A stretch of 64,000 nt of DNA from Bdellovibrionales bacterium (GCA_016713885.1 JADJOF010000003.1:496001-560000), one strand, 5' to 3'; counted from the first letter of the stretch, positions 36,548-47,683 are shown. Numbers and translations: made by a program. Notes: generated by a model not told the origin, from the sequence alone.

Positions 36548-37605
36548 ATGAATCAGCTTATTAAGCCGGGTGCGATAACGCTATTGCTTGCAACTCAGGC
36601 ACTTCTCCTGGCGTGTGGCCAGAATGGGGAGCGCCCAGCTCAGTCAGTGGCGATTCAGATTGGCAAACCAAGCCCGTTGGCGGCCAAGATTCGCGAGTGT
36701 TCCACCTCCAAAATTACGCCGCAGACCATGGTTTATCGTGCGAAGACCGATGCGATGGCGTGCCGTCTTGATGCCGAAGGTAAGGCCAAAGATGTTGGCA
36801 TTCGCCCTTCGTTTCAGATTCGCGCAGAGTCGAGTGGTGATATTGAGAAGACAAAGTCGCGACGAATCGTGATCCGCCAGCTGCTTGCGTTCTATAACCC
36901 CGAGAGCGACGGCACGAAGGCAACACCAGAGAGTCTTAAGCAAGAAGGATTTGCCAGCGAAGTGTTGAATCAGAGCTGTGCGCCGATTGTGAAGCAGATT
37001 TTAGGGCGCTCCGGGTTTGATAGCAAAAATTGGCTTTCGCGCGTTTCGCGAGACGGATCGTCTCGACAACAGTGTGGTCTCTGACTGGTGATGACGACTT
37101 TGATGAATTGAAAACGCCTGTTTCTGAAAAAACGGAAGACAAGCTCAGTGAAAAAGCGGTGGCCAAAAAGACCTTCGTTCGTGCAGAGAGCGGCAATGCC
37201 ATTCACGCGATGCTGCCCCTTCGTTTTGATAGCGAAAAAGGGCTTTCGATTCACGATGAATTGCAACCTGTTTGGTCGGGATTAACGAGAGAAGCGACGA
37301 CTGTGGAGCCCTTCTGTGCGCAGGTGGCGATGCGTGTTCTTGAGGGGTTTGGCGTCGTTGGCGGTCGCGACTGTGCCTGCCGTTTAGGGCAGGAGACATG
37401 TAAAGATCTTGCTGACGACTCGAGCTCGGCTGGTGCGGGCGATAGCGGCAAAGGCGAAAAGAGCGGCGCTAAGAAAAACTCTCGTCCAGGCGTGACCAAG
37501 ATGACCGATCCATCTGAAATCGTGAAGTCTGGTCGGCTCAATGGATCTGAAATGAAGCAAGTCTTAGAGCCGATCTGCGGTCCGTTGGAGACGAGTTCAA
37601 TTTAA
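36548..37605 (+). pseudogene. Exported lipoprotein of unknown function, frame interrupted between 37024 and 37084
   Basis: The first frame (178 aa) begins with a signal peptide and lipobox (LLLACGQ) and ends in a stop at 37084. A second frame, open from 37024 to 37605 and lacking its own ATG, continues with acidic LTGDDDFDELKTP, then VEPFCAQVAMRVLEGFGVVGGRDCACR and a C-terminal cysteine (EPICGP). The simplest reading is one protein of about 350 aa with one base lost in the overlap. GAGGAG 8 nt before ATG 36548 is a good ribosome site. No family recognised. A Cys-rich periplasmic domain is likely. Confidence 0.6.
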
Positions 37606-37639
37606 AATAGATAGTTGATATCAAATAAAGGAGTTTTTC

Positions 37640-38146
37640 ATGTTAAAAAGAGTGTTGGCACTGAGTGTGATCATTTCTCAATCAATTGCTGCTTCTGCTT
37701 TTGCAGGACCGTCAAACTTGAAAGAGCTTGTGTTGGAAGCAGACAAGTTCTTCCCAAAGAGTTCCGGCATTTTTTCTCCAGAGGGTGTTACATTGAACGG
37801 GGTACAGGAGACGATTGAGCCGGGTTCATTGGGAAAATGTTGGATCGTGGTTGAACGCAGTGGTGACCTTGTTGGGATGTCTGACTATGATTTTGTCACT
37901 GGTAATGGCGGAGGTCTTACATCAAAAGAGTCGCTCCTTGCGCAGCTGTCCGCTGACGATCGGACTATAGAATTGAATTCTAATGACTCTCGCTTCCAGT
38001 TTAAAACTGTCGCAACTCTTTCAAGCGATGGTACATTGAAAGTGAAACATGTGCGCTATCCGTACATTGTGAATGGCGTGATTCCCGGTTTTATTTCCGA
38101 TGCATCAAGTTCGACGTGTATCGTGAATTTAAACGATCAGAACTAA
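37640..38146 (+). CDS. Small exported protein of unknown function
   Basis: A 168-aa protein with a cleavable signal peptide (LALSVIISQSIAASAFAG). The mature part has two cysteines (GKCWIVVERS and SSTCIVNLN) that could form a disulphide, and a beta-rich, DS/NG-rich composition. AAAGGAG lies 9 nt before ATG 37640. A terminator follows at 38176. No family recognised; a periplasmic or secreted location is predicted. Confidence 0.75.
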   Translation: MLKRVLALSVIISQSIAASAFAGPSNLKELVLEADKFFPKSSGIFSPEGVTLNGVQETIEPGSLGKCWIVVERSGDLVGMSDYDFVTGNGGGLTSKESLLAQLSADDRTIELNSNDSRFQFKTVATLSSDGTLKVKHVRYPYIVNGVIPGFISDASSSTCIVNLNDQN

Positions 38147-38175
38147 CGATAGTACCAAGTAAAGCCGATCGAGTT

Positions 38176-38206
38176 GCGGAGAAGTCATAGCGCCTTCTCC
38201 GCTTTT
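38176..38206 (+). terminator. Rho-independent terminator
   Basis: A 9-bp perfect stem (GCGGAGAAG 38176-38184, CTTCTCCGC 38194-38202) with a 9-nt loop is followed by TTTTC. It closes the transcript of the 37640 gene. Confidence 0.85.
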
Positions 38207-38230
38207 CTTGTTCTTAGGAAATGCTATTCC

Positions 38231-38383
38231 ATGAATCAAAATATTCAGACAGCGCACTTACTTGACCAATCTGTGGCAAGGGCGGAGTTGGTCGGAGGCG
38301 GAGGCAAGAATTGTCACCCGGGGCTCATCTTGGGCCTATCGGGCCTCTTCTGGCGGCTGTCTAACTTTTTTATACACGAGTAA
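38231..38383 (+). CDS. Possible 50-aa peptide gene (uncertain)
   Basis: A 50-codon frame after the terminator. It has an acidic/neutral N-terminal part ending AELVGGGG, then KNCHPGL and a hydrophobic, aromatic C-terminus (ILGLSGLFWRLSNFFIHE). AGGA is present upstream but about 11 nt from ATG 38231. The GG before a hydrophobic segment superficially recalls double-glycine leader peptides, but no peptidase/ABC transporter gene is nearby. It may be non-coding. Confidence 0.2.
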   Translation: MNQNIQTAHLLDQSVARAELVGGGGKNCHPGLILGLSGLFWRLSNFFIHE

Positions 38384-38472
38384 AATCAAATAGTTAGATC
38401 GTTCGCGGTGCCGGCCGACGGGAGCCTTCGAGCGAATGATTCTTGAAAGGTAGTCAGGCAGGCAGGTGGGTT

Positions 38473-39680
38473 ATGCGCGGCGCTCGTGGCACGCAGTTCA
38501 AATTTCGGGGTCCGATGTCGGTGAAAGCTCTGATGGCTTTTGCGGGCATGGTCTTGAGTGGGGGAATCGCCGGAGCTGAAGCCGACGCACAGTCCTCACT
38601 CAGTACGGTGCAGGCAACCTCGCGTCCAGCGCTCTTAAGAGAAACAAAACTCTCGTATCGCATCGGCAGTGGATTCAGCTCTTTTGCAAACGAACGCGAG
38701 CAGGAACAATCAATCGGTCTCTCAGTCGATGGTGATCTGCGCATGCGCCTGCTTCCGCGTCTTACGCTCTCGGCTCGTGGCAGCGCCCGTTTGGCGAGTG
38801 GCTACGCGCAGTCGCGCTTTGGCGATCAGGTTCCGTCTTCAGGTCTTTCGCTTCAAGAAGTGGTGATGGCGGCTCGGATTCTCAACTTCGATTCTGCAAA
38901 GCTCACGTTGAGCGCAGGGGCCGTAAACCAGCGCGACCTTGGCGCCGATCTTTTGGTTTCATCGCAGCCCTTTCCGGGAGTTCGCGAGATACTAACCGTT
39001 GGCTCGAAGGCGTTTTCTGTTCGTCTCTGGGCACAGCAGACCATTCCGACATCAAAGACGCTCTCGACGCGTTCAATTGATGCCGAAGTCACACCATCGT
39101 TTATGACCGAAACGGCGGAAGTCATGATTGAGCCAGTTGATGGTTTAAAAGCCAAAGCTTACGCCACACACTTTGTTTTCAATAATCTGCCGTCCGCTGT
39201 CGCCGTCGATAGCGTCGTCTACGGAAACACGACAGACGAGACAGGGCCTTTGACCTCATAGTTTAAGTATCGTTTTGAAGGCTTTCTTGGTGGAGGTTCT
39301 GTCGAGGCTGAGCTTGGGCGTTCGCTGGGGCTTGGCTTAAAGAGCTACCTTGTTCAAACGCAGCGGCTCCAGAGGGCTACCGCAATGCGCAGAAGGTTGA
39401 GACGTTTCTTCGCATTGGTTTGCCTGGCGATATCGATCTGACTCCAAGTGCCGGCGTGTTCTTTTCTGAAAGTGACGTCGCCCCTGGTTTCTATAACTCA
39501 TCAGAACTCGGTCATAACAATCGTCAAGGGTGGATGGCCGCCGTTGAAACGCTCTTTAAAGAAGAGCGGTTTAAACTTCGCGGTGAGTATGTTGATGCAG
39601 ATCTCATCAACTCATCGCGCGATCAAAGTCGGCAACAGTTTTTCATGATTCGATTCGAGACACTTTATGACCTATTCTAA
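38473..39680 (+). pseudogene. Outer-membrane barrel-like protein, interrupted by a stop and a frameshift
   Basis: Exported protein with signal peptide (VKALMAFAGMVLSGGIAGAEA) and a long alternating beta pattern (YRIGSGFSSFANEREQEQSIGLSVDGDLRM; LTLSAGAVNQRDLG), like a porin-sized barrel. A TAG at 39259-39261 interrupts the frame, which then stays open (FKYRFEGFLGGGSVEAELGRS) until about 39360, where one base is missing; the next frame continues as GYRNAQKVETFLRIGLPG to a stop at 39680. The last strand ends MIRFETLYDLF. The gene end overlaps the giant lipoprotein start by 14 nt. Two lesions make real inactivation more plausible here than for its neighbours. Confidence 0.6.
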
Positions 39681-42600
39681 TCTGTCTGGTCGCACATTCT
39701 CTGTTCTCCTTGCGTCACTTGCGGTGATGGTGGGTTGCGTGAAACCGCAATCGCGGCCGAACGATCCGAATAACACCGACGCTTCCAAAATGAGCGAAAC
39801 GAAAGATGCTTCGTTTTACAATGAAGAGGTCACCGGTGGTGCGGTGACATCAAAGAATGTCGATGGCTTTTCGATTCCGACGGAGAAGCTCTACACTTTT
39901 AAAACGTGTGTTAAAGACAAACGAACGCGCGAAACCATTAAAGGGCATAAGTTTATTGTTCATGGTGGCACAAAAGCCATCGATGTTCGCAGTGATGCTT
40001 CGGGCTGTGTCAATTGGTCAGAAACGATTCACTTCAACTTCATGAGTGATGCGAAGTTTCTGCCGCTCGAGCGTTTTATTGAAGCGGATGGCATGCATAA
40101 AGGAACTCGTCGTATTCGGGTTGCGATTAACCCCTGGAACTATGATGGCTCCGAAGCGGTTCGTGATATTGAGATTCGACCATTGCCGGACGATCAGCTG
40201 GCGAATAAAGAAGAGGTCGCAAAGCTCTTAAAAGGTGAAACGAAATCGGGAGAGCTTGCCGAGCGCTTTCTGTGGATTGATGATCTGCGCGCGAACGCGA
40301 CTCACAATCCCAACGGCGATGCCAAGTCGGTTGATTTCAGTATTTCAATGGGTCCGAAGATTCTTCTTAAGAACGTGCGCGGAGAAACGGCTCCATTCGT
40401 TGTCAATGATGGCATCTTCAATGCTCAGTTCTGGATTATCGCAAAGACTGAATCGCAGCAGTGTATTGTGATTGCGAAATCAGGAGAGATTAAAGATCTA
40501 AAAATGGTCGGCGGTCGATTGCGCGATGAAGTGCCGATGCGCCTTCGCTATCGCAACACCTATGGACAACTTGAGCTTGTTGGCAAAGTGGCGGCGCAAG
40601 GAGCATCGAGTTCACTGCTTCCATTTGAAGGCGTTTGGATGATGGGCGACCATCAGAGTTTGCTCGGGATGAAGTTTGCCGAGCAGCGTGTTCCGACTTA
40701 TAGCAATGGCGCCGGTGGCTTTTCGGCTCAGAAGTACCTCGACTCCTGTGTCGATGTCTCTGATGGCAGCGCACAAGACGCTAAAGCGGTAGGTCTTCTC
40801 AGTGGAGTCAGCGGCTCGACTCCGGTTGCGGCGGCATTGAGTGCTCCAACGGCAGCGGCTTCGCTTGAGTCGGCAGCGACAAAGAACGAGAAAAACGAGA
40901 AGACGGTTCCCGCTGATCTGTTGAGTGCTGGCTGTATCAGTTCAAAAGAAATCCCACGCCTTTTCCCTGGCGATTCTGTCGCGCAGACTCTGGCGGCAGG
41001 CGACGATTTTCTCTCGTGCGAAAATCGCAACCTTCCATCAGGGATTTCTCGGGTAGAACAGTTTGAGTTTAGTCACGTCGATGTTCGGCCCGAGCCAATT
41101 ATCAATCCGCTTGAGACAGAAACGACGACAGAGCGTACAATTAAGTTTTTGGTCGTGACGCAAGTGACGAATCCGCTTGCCGGCGGAGCGCTTATTCGCG
41201 ATATCGAGTTTGAAGTTGAAAAGTCGGACGGAACAACTGAGAAGGTTCGAACGAACCATCAGGGGAACTTGATTTTCACTGATAAAATTCACCATGTGTA
41301 CTATCAGCCTGAGCGGTACATGATTAAAGTCGTTCGCATCAAACATGCGTCGGGCTTCTCGCGTCGCCTCGGAATTGTGCTGAACCCGTGGGACAACGAG
41401 GGCTTCACATTTGCTCGGGACATTCGCCGTTTGACGAAGCAAACTGTGGCGCAGGTGAACCTCGTTCCGCGTCCAGCGTCGCAATTGATTCTTCCGATCT
41501 TTCAGTGGGGAACTCAAGGTTTCCGCTACGGCGTTGACGATTTTATGACACTTCGGATTTATAAGCAGTTTAACCTCGATATTCGTCCGCGTGTCCTGCG
41601 CTATAGCTCGCTCACGGGTGGTCGCATGCGTAACGATCCATTGCGGGACGGCATCTATTTGATGAAGGTCGCTATTCAAAAGGACTACATTCCATTTGAG
41701 GGCGAGCGCCAGGAGTACATTACGGCCGTTCGAAAGCTCGTTCGTGTTGTGGCTGGTGCGATCACCACTCCTGTTGAGATGGTCTTCCGCGATTTTCGAG
41801 TCATGAAGATTCGCGATAATCTTTTGATCGAGATTGCTCCAATTGATGAATCAAAACTCAATGCGAAGCAACGGGCAACGCTTCAGGTGGATGGTCGTCT
41901 TGATGATCTCATTCATTCTGATTCAGGGCTTTTACCGCGAACATTTGTTGGTCCGGTTGTTCCATATTCAAATGGCTTCTCGGGATTGATGCGTCCGACA
42001 AATGACTTGTCGGAATCGTACTGCACGACGATCGACTGCGATGAGTTAAAAAAGAGTGATCGCGTCCCTCCGTCAGAGCGTGGCGAGGAAGCGAAGTACT
42101 TTGGTAGTCTTCGTCATTTAGCGGGGCTCTCGGTCACAAACCTCATTGAACGGATGAAGGACATCGAGACCAAGCACGTCGCTCAGCAAAAAGAACTCTC
42201 GCGATTGTCGCGCCTCTTGAGCGCTGGAAATCTCGAGTACATTCCGAAGTACAACGAGGAAGTGATCTTAAAGCAAGATGAGTCTGTTCGTCAGAACAAT
42301 CAGATCTTTAAGCCGGGAGCTGCACTTTCTAGTCTTCTTGGGATGATGAAATCGACGAGCCGTCCGATGGATCGGTTTGATCAACTGGATCACTACCAAA
42401 TCTTTAGCGGTCTTGTCGCAAAACCGATGGACGCACCTCAAGGGTTTCCTGAACGGGTGATCACAGCAGGACAGCTCACGGGTGATGAAGCGGCAAGGCT
42501 CTGTTTGGTTTTTGCGGAGCAAGTCCTGATGCGTTTTGGGAGTCAGCCTGAAAAGCAGAAAGACTGGATGGCAAACCGCTACTATAAGAACAAGCTTCTC

Positions 42601-43502
42601 AATGAGTGTTTGCCGCAGGTTGCAGCGAAAACTGACCGCACGACAAAACGCCTCGCCAAAGGACAGGTCTTTTCTATTGAGCAGCATGTTCGAGTTTTCA
42701 ATGTGTCCGATACGTCGCGCCTCGGTGGAAACCTCTCATGTCGATCAACGTCGGAGCGTCGAGCTCGATGGATCACAGTCGATCGGCCTCATTTAGCTAC
42801 AGTATTAATCCACTTGCGATACCAGAGACGGTGCTGAAAGCACTGCCGGGCGCTGCTGCCGCTGTTGGCGCCAAATCGTTCTTGAGTGGCCAAACGTTTG
42901 TCGATCTGTTGGGTTTCTCAATGTCAATGAATCGTTCAGACTCGACATCGGCTGGACATGGGACATCGGTCAGTTCTGGTACGGGACTCGCGGTTGAGAC
43001 AAGAGCCATGAATGTGGTTGTCGATTCTTACGAGCGTTGCGCAACGGTCCGACTGAGCTCAGAGATGATTCCTCGCATCTTCACAGTCATGCGGGCGGCG
43101 ATGCGCGATAAGTCGCTTTCCGAGATTATGCAGCGGATGAGTCGTGGTCTGTTCCTCTGTGAGGGCGCTTTGCAGAAGCAGCCGCTCGCGTTGACGGAGC
43201 GCTACTACCAGTTCTCGCAACCCATTGGTGACGAGGTCATGAACGATCCAGTGGCGCTAGAGAACCATCCCTACCTCTTGGGGCTTCGCGGTCATGCCGA
43301 CTATGTTCGCTTTGTTCGGACTCTTGAGGCACGGCCCGTGAAGATTCATAAGCTCGTGGATCACGAGTCGGTTGCCGAGGTCCCAATCGAAAGACTCAAG
43401 GGACTGTTCCAAAGCTCGATGCCGACATATCCGGGTCTCTTCTTGGTCGAGGACGGAAACGTTTCGACCGAGATTAAGTCGAATAACAACAGCGCTCGTT
43501 AA
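39667..43502 (+). pseudogene. Giant lipoprotein with an internal duplication, frame interrupted near 42740
   Basis: About 1280 aa after repair. A signal peptide with lipobox (VMVGCVK) anchors the protein. Two related beta-domains recur: around residue 154 RIRVAINPWNYDGSEAVRDI and around residue 572 RLGIVLNPWDNEGFTFARDI, each ending a region of about 100 residues. The C-terminal third has helical segments and scattered Cys. The first frame ends at 42837; the second continues after SMSINVGASSSMDHS if one base is restored in CTCTCATG near 42738. The upstream barrel gene overlaps it, suggesting a surface complex. No family recognised. It converges with waaA, sharing TTAA at 43499-43502. Confidence 0.65.
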
Positions 43503-44784
43503 TTCCGCTGCGCTTTGATCCAAGTGATAACGGAGGCGGTTGCGCCTCCGCGTTTCCGAACCTCTTCGGTAATAGCGTCTTTAATTCCGATGGACGAGTT
43601 TAGAGTTTCAACGGCGAGTTTCAGTTTGACCTGAAGATCAATTGCATTCTTGCTAGCAAGAACTGCCGAACATTCGTTGGCTGCAACGTTGATTGATTGA
43701 AACTCGATAGCTTCGCGGTTATTGAGGTGATCAGGGCCAACCAGTGTGATGCAGCCAGCAGCCAAAGGTTCCATGACGGAGTGGACGCTTCCGCGAAATG
43801 AACCGCCGACAAATCCAATTTGCCCAAGCGTATAGAGTTCGGCGAGGAGTCCAACAGAGTCCACAAGCACATAGTCGAGAGGAGCGACAGTCTCTGATAG
43901 CTTTGAAAGTCGCTCAAAAGTCACTCCCTGCATGGCTCGAAGCTTTCCCTCAATAAAACCCAAATGTTTCTCGTTTGGTTCATGCGGAACAAGAATTGTT
44001 GTCAGGCCTTTTCAAGTGATGCTTCCAGTACGGGGGGGACGTCTTCGTCCCAAATGCTCCCGGCGACAAAAACGGTGGGCATGAGGGCACGCTTTAGTTT
44101 TTCTGGAACCGGTTTTGGGTTTTCAAGCCGCGCGAGAACTTGGTCGTAACGGCTGTCGCCAGCCACGTGAACGTGTTGAGCACCGAGTTTCCGTAAGAGA
44201 GAGGCGTCATCGGTCGAGACGCAGTGGATTTCGTTGATTTTTGAAAGCGTTGCTGACGTTAAACCACGAGCCCAGGGCGCCATGCGTTTTGAACCAGCAT
44301 GAAAGGTTGCAGAAAACAGCAGTGTTGGGACTTTCGAGTCGGTCGCGGCGTCGATCAGCATCGGCCACGCGTCGGTTCGGGCGATGAGGAGACAGCGCGG
44401 ATTGAGCCACTTGATCAGATCCCGCATCCAGTCGTAGCGGTCGAAAGGAAGTGGGAAAGACGCTTTGACACCTGGGAAGCGACGGATGTTTTCGGCATAG
44501 GTCAGACTAAAATAGGAGACGACGATGTCCGTTTCGCCAGCGGCGACAAGTGCGCGAATCACGGATTTCGCGTATTCAAACTCGCCACTCGCCGCGTGAA
44601 TCCAAATGGGACTTTCTCCGATTGCGGCGCGGTCGAGATCTTTAAATGCATGCTCTGATTTTCCAGACTTCAGGCTCCAGCGAATCGCACATGTCTCACG
44701 CAGCTTCCCCGAAAGGACTGTTCTCGCAAGGAGGCCATAGAGTGAGATGAGAAATGGACTGATAAAGCGATAGAGAGAAGTCAC
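43499..44784 (-). pseudogene. waaA: 3-deoxy-D-manno-octulosonic acid (Kdo) transferase, frame interrupted near 44007
   Basis: Inner-membrane GT-B glycosyltransferase that adds Kdo to lipid A, about 428 aa after repair. N-terminal anchor (SLYRFISPFLISLYGLLAR), IWIHAASGEFEYA and ARTDAWPMLIDAA resemble WaaA; the C-terminal half has GFVGGSFRGSVHSVMEPLAAG. The first frame stops at 44002 after LEASLEKA; the next continues LTTILVPHEPNEKHLGFIEGK if CC at 44007-44008 (plus strand) has one more C. The start GTG 44784 overlaps the upstream stop in GTGA. Because waaA is normally essential, a sequencing error is the better explanation. Confidence 0.88.
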
Positions 44785-45809
44785 GCCAGGCTTTCTAGGG
44801 CGAGTTTTGCAACATGGGCAACCGATACTTCTTTCAGACACTTGAGTTTTTCGGGGTTGCGACAAGCATCGCGCCCATCTTTTGAGCAGGGCTTACAGGA
44901 AAGTTCACTTCTTGGGACCTCGGCCACTTTGGCGTGAGGGCCCGAAGGATAGCCAAATGCGGTTGGGCCAATGATCGCAATCAATGGCATCTGCAAGCGG
45001 TCGGCGACGTGCAAGAGTCCAGTGTCATTTGCAATCAAAAGCTGGCAGCCGGAGAGCAGTGAAGCGGATTCTGTGAGTGTAAGTCGCCCAACACCATTGA
45101 AGACACGGTCCTCTCCAAACTCATCGGCTATCTTGTTGAGAAAGCCGTCATCTGGTCCGCCAAGAAGTGCGAAACGAAGATCGCTTCGCGCGCCGATGAG
45201 GTGTTTCGTGAGTTCAGACCACCGTTCCGTCGGCCAACGCTTATTCGGCCAGGCGGCTGATGGCGCAAGTGCGACAATGGGACCGGCTGCGGCCTCTTGC
45301 CAGCTTGCGAATGTCGGATTGAGTTTCGACGGGCGCCAGGTGATCTGGTCGAGTTTTCGTGTTGCTTTCCCAAAGAGCGGCCAGAGGTAGCTCTCGGCGC
45401 CTTTATAGGGTGACGGCAGAGAGTTCATTCGCAGTCGAAAAAAAAGGAATCTTCGGATTCGCTCCTTTGAGCGGATAAAGACTTTGTTTTGAAATCGAGC
45501 ACTTATGATCCAGCGGGCTCTGATGACTGATCTCACGATCAAGCTTCGCAGGTTTGAGTGGGCGTCATAGACCGTGTCGAATCGAGCTCCAAGTTTCCAG
45601 GCAAGTTTAATCAGGTTGCCAAGCGATGATCGACGATCAAAGGCGATCACTTCGTCAATCTGATCTTGACCGCGCAGGAGGTCGGCAAAGTCGGCACGCG
45701 TGAGCCAGCCGAGATGTTCCACTTTCCAATGACGACGAAGCTCTGCTGGTACAACCAGGGCTTGAAAGATATCGCCGAAGCTTGAGAAACGAATGATCAA
45801 AACACGCAT
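44781..45809 (-). CDS. Glycosyltransferase family 9, LPS heptosyltransferase
   Basis: GT-B fold enzyme transferring ADP-heptose to the LPS inner core at the cytoplasmic face. The N-terminus MRVLIIRFSSFGDIFQALVV is the family start (IRxSxxGD). The donor-site block is IVALAPSAAWPNKRWPTERWSEL, followed by FALLGGPDD and LLIANDTGLLHVADRL, then LIAIIGPT. C-terminal Cys-rich SCKPCSKDGRDACRNPEKLKCL is common in this family. It is closest in form to WaaF/WaaC but cannot be assigned to one. It lies between a barrel gene and waaA in one operon. Confidence 0.88.
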   Translation of the reverse strand: MRVLIIRFSSFGDIFQALVVPAELRRHWKVEHLGWLTRADFADLLRGQDQIDEVIAFDRRSSLGNLIKLAWKLGARFDTVYDAHSNLRSLIVRSVIRARWIISARFQNKVFIRSKERIRRFLFFRLRMNSLPSPYKGAESYLWPLFGKATRKLDQITWRPSKLNPTFASWQEAAAGPIVALAPSAAWPNKRWPTERWSELTKHLIGARSDLRFALLGGPDDGFLNKIADEFGEDRVFNGVGRLTLTESASLLSGCQLLIANDTGLLHVADRLQMPLIAIIGPTAFGYPSGPHAKVAEVPRSELSCKPCSKDGRDACRNPEKLKCLKEVSVAHVAKLALESLA

Positions 45810-45821
45810 TTGTGCGATAGG

Positions 45822-46403
45822 CTACTTCGAGAACGGAAAGAAAACCAATCGCAAACTCACGGAGGTTTCGTTCATTTCTAGCGTATCAAGGCTGCCACCG
45901 CCGTACTGAGCTTCAACGATGGTTCGAAACGCATCGGCATTTACAAATATGAGCTGTCCAAAACCAAAGTAGGTGAGACCTTTGTACGAGCTACGCAGTC
46001 CTCCGCCTCCGGACTGAACGTTGTCAACGTCGATCTGGTTCTGGCGAGCGCCGCCTCCGAGAGCGATGTTTGAGTACGAAAATCCAGCTTTTGCGGAGAG
46101 ATAGTTGTTGGTCAGCTTTTCGATGTAGGATGTGGTTTGGTAGGTATTGAATCCTTCGGCGCGCCCGTATTCGCCCTCAATGAAGGTTTTCACATAGGTC
46201 CCCAGTTTAAGTTCAACACCTGCGACGATTCGTCCGCCCCAGCTCACGAAGTTCGACTCGGTGCCAGAAGTCTTAAGTGATAGAGTGCTTCGATCAAATC
46301 CGGCACCTGCGTAGAGTTGAAGTGGAGATGGGTTGGGATCGGCCTGGAGTGATCGACAGAACAGGAAAAGACTAGCGAAAATGATAACGGCCGTTCTTTT
46401 CAT
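45822..46403 (-). CDS. Small outer-membrane beta-barrel protein
   Basis: About 193 aa. The signal peptide (KRTAVIIFASLFLFCRSLQAD) is followed by alternating beta strands typical of an 8-stranded barrel: LQLYAGAGFDRSTL, GGRIVAGVELKLGTYVKTFIEGEYGRAEGF, NYLSAKAGFSYSNIALGGGARQ, and the final strand VSLRLVFFPFSK with terminal hydrophobics and Phe. It lies in the LPS operon between the propeller lipoprotein and heptosyltransferase genes; start ATG 46403 is 2 nt after the previous stop. Role unknown. Confidence 0.75.
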   Translation of the reverse strand: MKRTAVIIFASLFLFCRSLQADPNPSPLQLYAGAGFDRSTLSLKTSGTESNFVSWGGRIVAGVELKLGTYVKTFIEGEYGRAEGFNTYQTTSYIEKLTNNYLSAKAGFSYSNIALGGGARQNQIDVDNVQSGGGGLRSSYKGLTYFGFGQLIFVNADAFRTIVEAQYGGGSLDTLEMNETSVSLRLVFFPFSK

Positions 46404-46404
46404 G

Positions 46405-47478
46405 TCAATCACTCACAACCATGCCTGAGATGCACCGGCTGTAGATTGATGCTTGAACGAAGGGAAGCGAGCTTAGTTTCGACATCGTCCCATTTGAATT
46501 GAGCACGAACTTTTCGATATTGTTGAATGTACTCGCTCCGTTTGAAACATAGATATCTCCGGTGATCGAGTCGATCGCTATAGAGCTTGGACCGTTGATC
46601 GAACTAAAGTCAGTGTATGCAGCGATTGGGTTTGAAATAGCACCAGTGGTCAGGTTGACGTCGTAGGTGTAGATAAAGTTGCTTGATGACGTTGTCGAAC
46701 CAAAAGTCGCGATGAGTTTGCCGGCCAACGCATGATAGGCAACGGCAGTCGGAAGTGCAGTGGTGGTGGGAGCAGCCTGGCCCGAGAGGCAGTCGCCTGC
46801 TGTCGCATACCCGGTTGCCGATACGACAGCAATTTTATTGTTGGGTGTTGCTGCTGCATGAGCGAAGACGATTTTTCCGTTGGGTAGCACTGCCGTACTG
46901 ACCAAAACAGTTGTTGATGTTGCGCAAGATCCCGCCGGAGCGTTAACAAAAGGATTTGCGCCTTGTGTGACTCGCGCTCGCGATGCGGAAAACTTTTCGA
47001 TTGCAGTCGACTTTGGCACTAAAATAGAGCTGTCGCTCAGAATGGCGAGTCCCCTCAGTATTCCGTTTAGTGCCGTCGAGTTTGTAAGGTAGGTTGTGAG
47101 TTCTTCGCCGTTTTTGTCGACGATATCAATTCGACGGCCGCTGGTGTTTTCGATTCCGACCAAAAATCGATTGGAGTCGAACTGTTGAAGTCCCGCCGGC
47201 ATATCGCCCTGCGATCGTAGGTTGTAGTCAATTAGGTTCTCTATGAATGCGCCGGTTTCTGTATCATATTTGCTAATCGTCGCAGAGCCTGTCGAAACAG
47301 CAACTCCGCCAGCGTAGCAGGCACCGCTTGCGACGTAGAGGTAGCGGGAGGTGTGTAGGGATGAGTTAAATGGCGAAGAGTTCGAAAGGTTCTCGGCACA
47401 GCCCAGCAAGAATGTGAACGTGATGAATATCGTCGTTAGCTTGTGCAGAGTTGAGACGAAAGTTCTCGTTTTGGACAT
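46405..47478 (-). CDS. Beta-propeller-like lipoprotein
   Basis: About 357 aa with a signal peptide and lipobox (TFLLGCAEN). The mature protein has propeller-like repeats: VASGACYAGGVAVSTGSATISKYDTETG, GPSSIAIDSITGDIYVSNGASTFNNIEKFVLNSNG and related blades of about 40-50 residues, as in NHL/YVTN-type proteins. Start ATG 47478 follows AAGGAGGCATC, a strong ribosome site; the open frame upstream to 47637 lacks one. It heads the barrel-GT9-waaA operon and diverges from the OsmC-like gene. Probably outer-membrane-anchored. Confidence 0.75.
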   Translation of the reverse strand: MSKTRTFVSTLHKLTTIFITFTFLLGCAENLSNSSPFNSSLHTSRYLYVASGACYAGGVAVSTGSATISKYDTETGAFIENLIDYNLRSQGDMPAGLQQFDSNRFLVGIENTSGRRIDIVDKNGEELTTYLTNSTALNGILRGLAILSDSSILVPKSTAIEKFSASRARVTQGANPFVNAPAGSCATSTTVLVSTAVLPNGKIVFAHAAATPNNKIAVVSATGYATAGDCLSGQAAPTTTALPTAVAYHALAGKLIATFGSTTSSSNFIYTYDVNLTTGAISNPIAAYTDFSSINGPSSIAIDSITGDIYVSNGASTFNNIEKFVLNSNGTMSKLSSLPFVQASIYSRCISGMVVSD

Positions 47479-47683
47479 GATGCCTCCTTCCTTTCTTCTA
47501 TCGCTATCGGAATGTTGAGGAATTATTGAATGTTCTTTACATGAACAGCGTTTTGGAGAAGAGATTCCAAACGAATGTCGCGTTGCGGACGGCATGTAAG
47601 GTGGTCTGCAAACAATGGATCGTCGTCGAGTCCTCATTGTTAACGTCGTCGTTCAGGGAATCGTTCTAAGAGAGGTGGTTCAA

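Noticed and set aside
36548..37605. Two separate genes rather than one broken lipoprotein
   Set aside because: The second frame has no ATG near its beginning, only a TTG without ribosome site, and begins exactly where the first loses coherence; one interrupted gene is more likely, though not proven.
41038..41679. 213-codon minus-strand frame opposite the giant lipoprotein
   Set aside because: It overlaps the coherent plus-strand protein, lacks a ribosome site and any recognisable domain.
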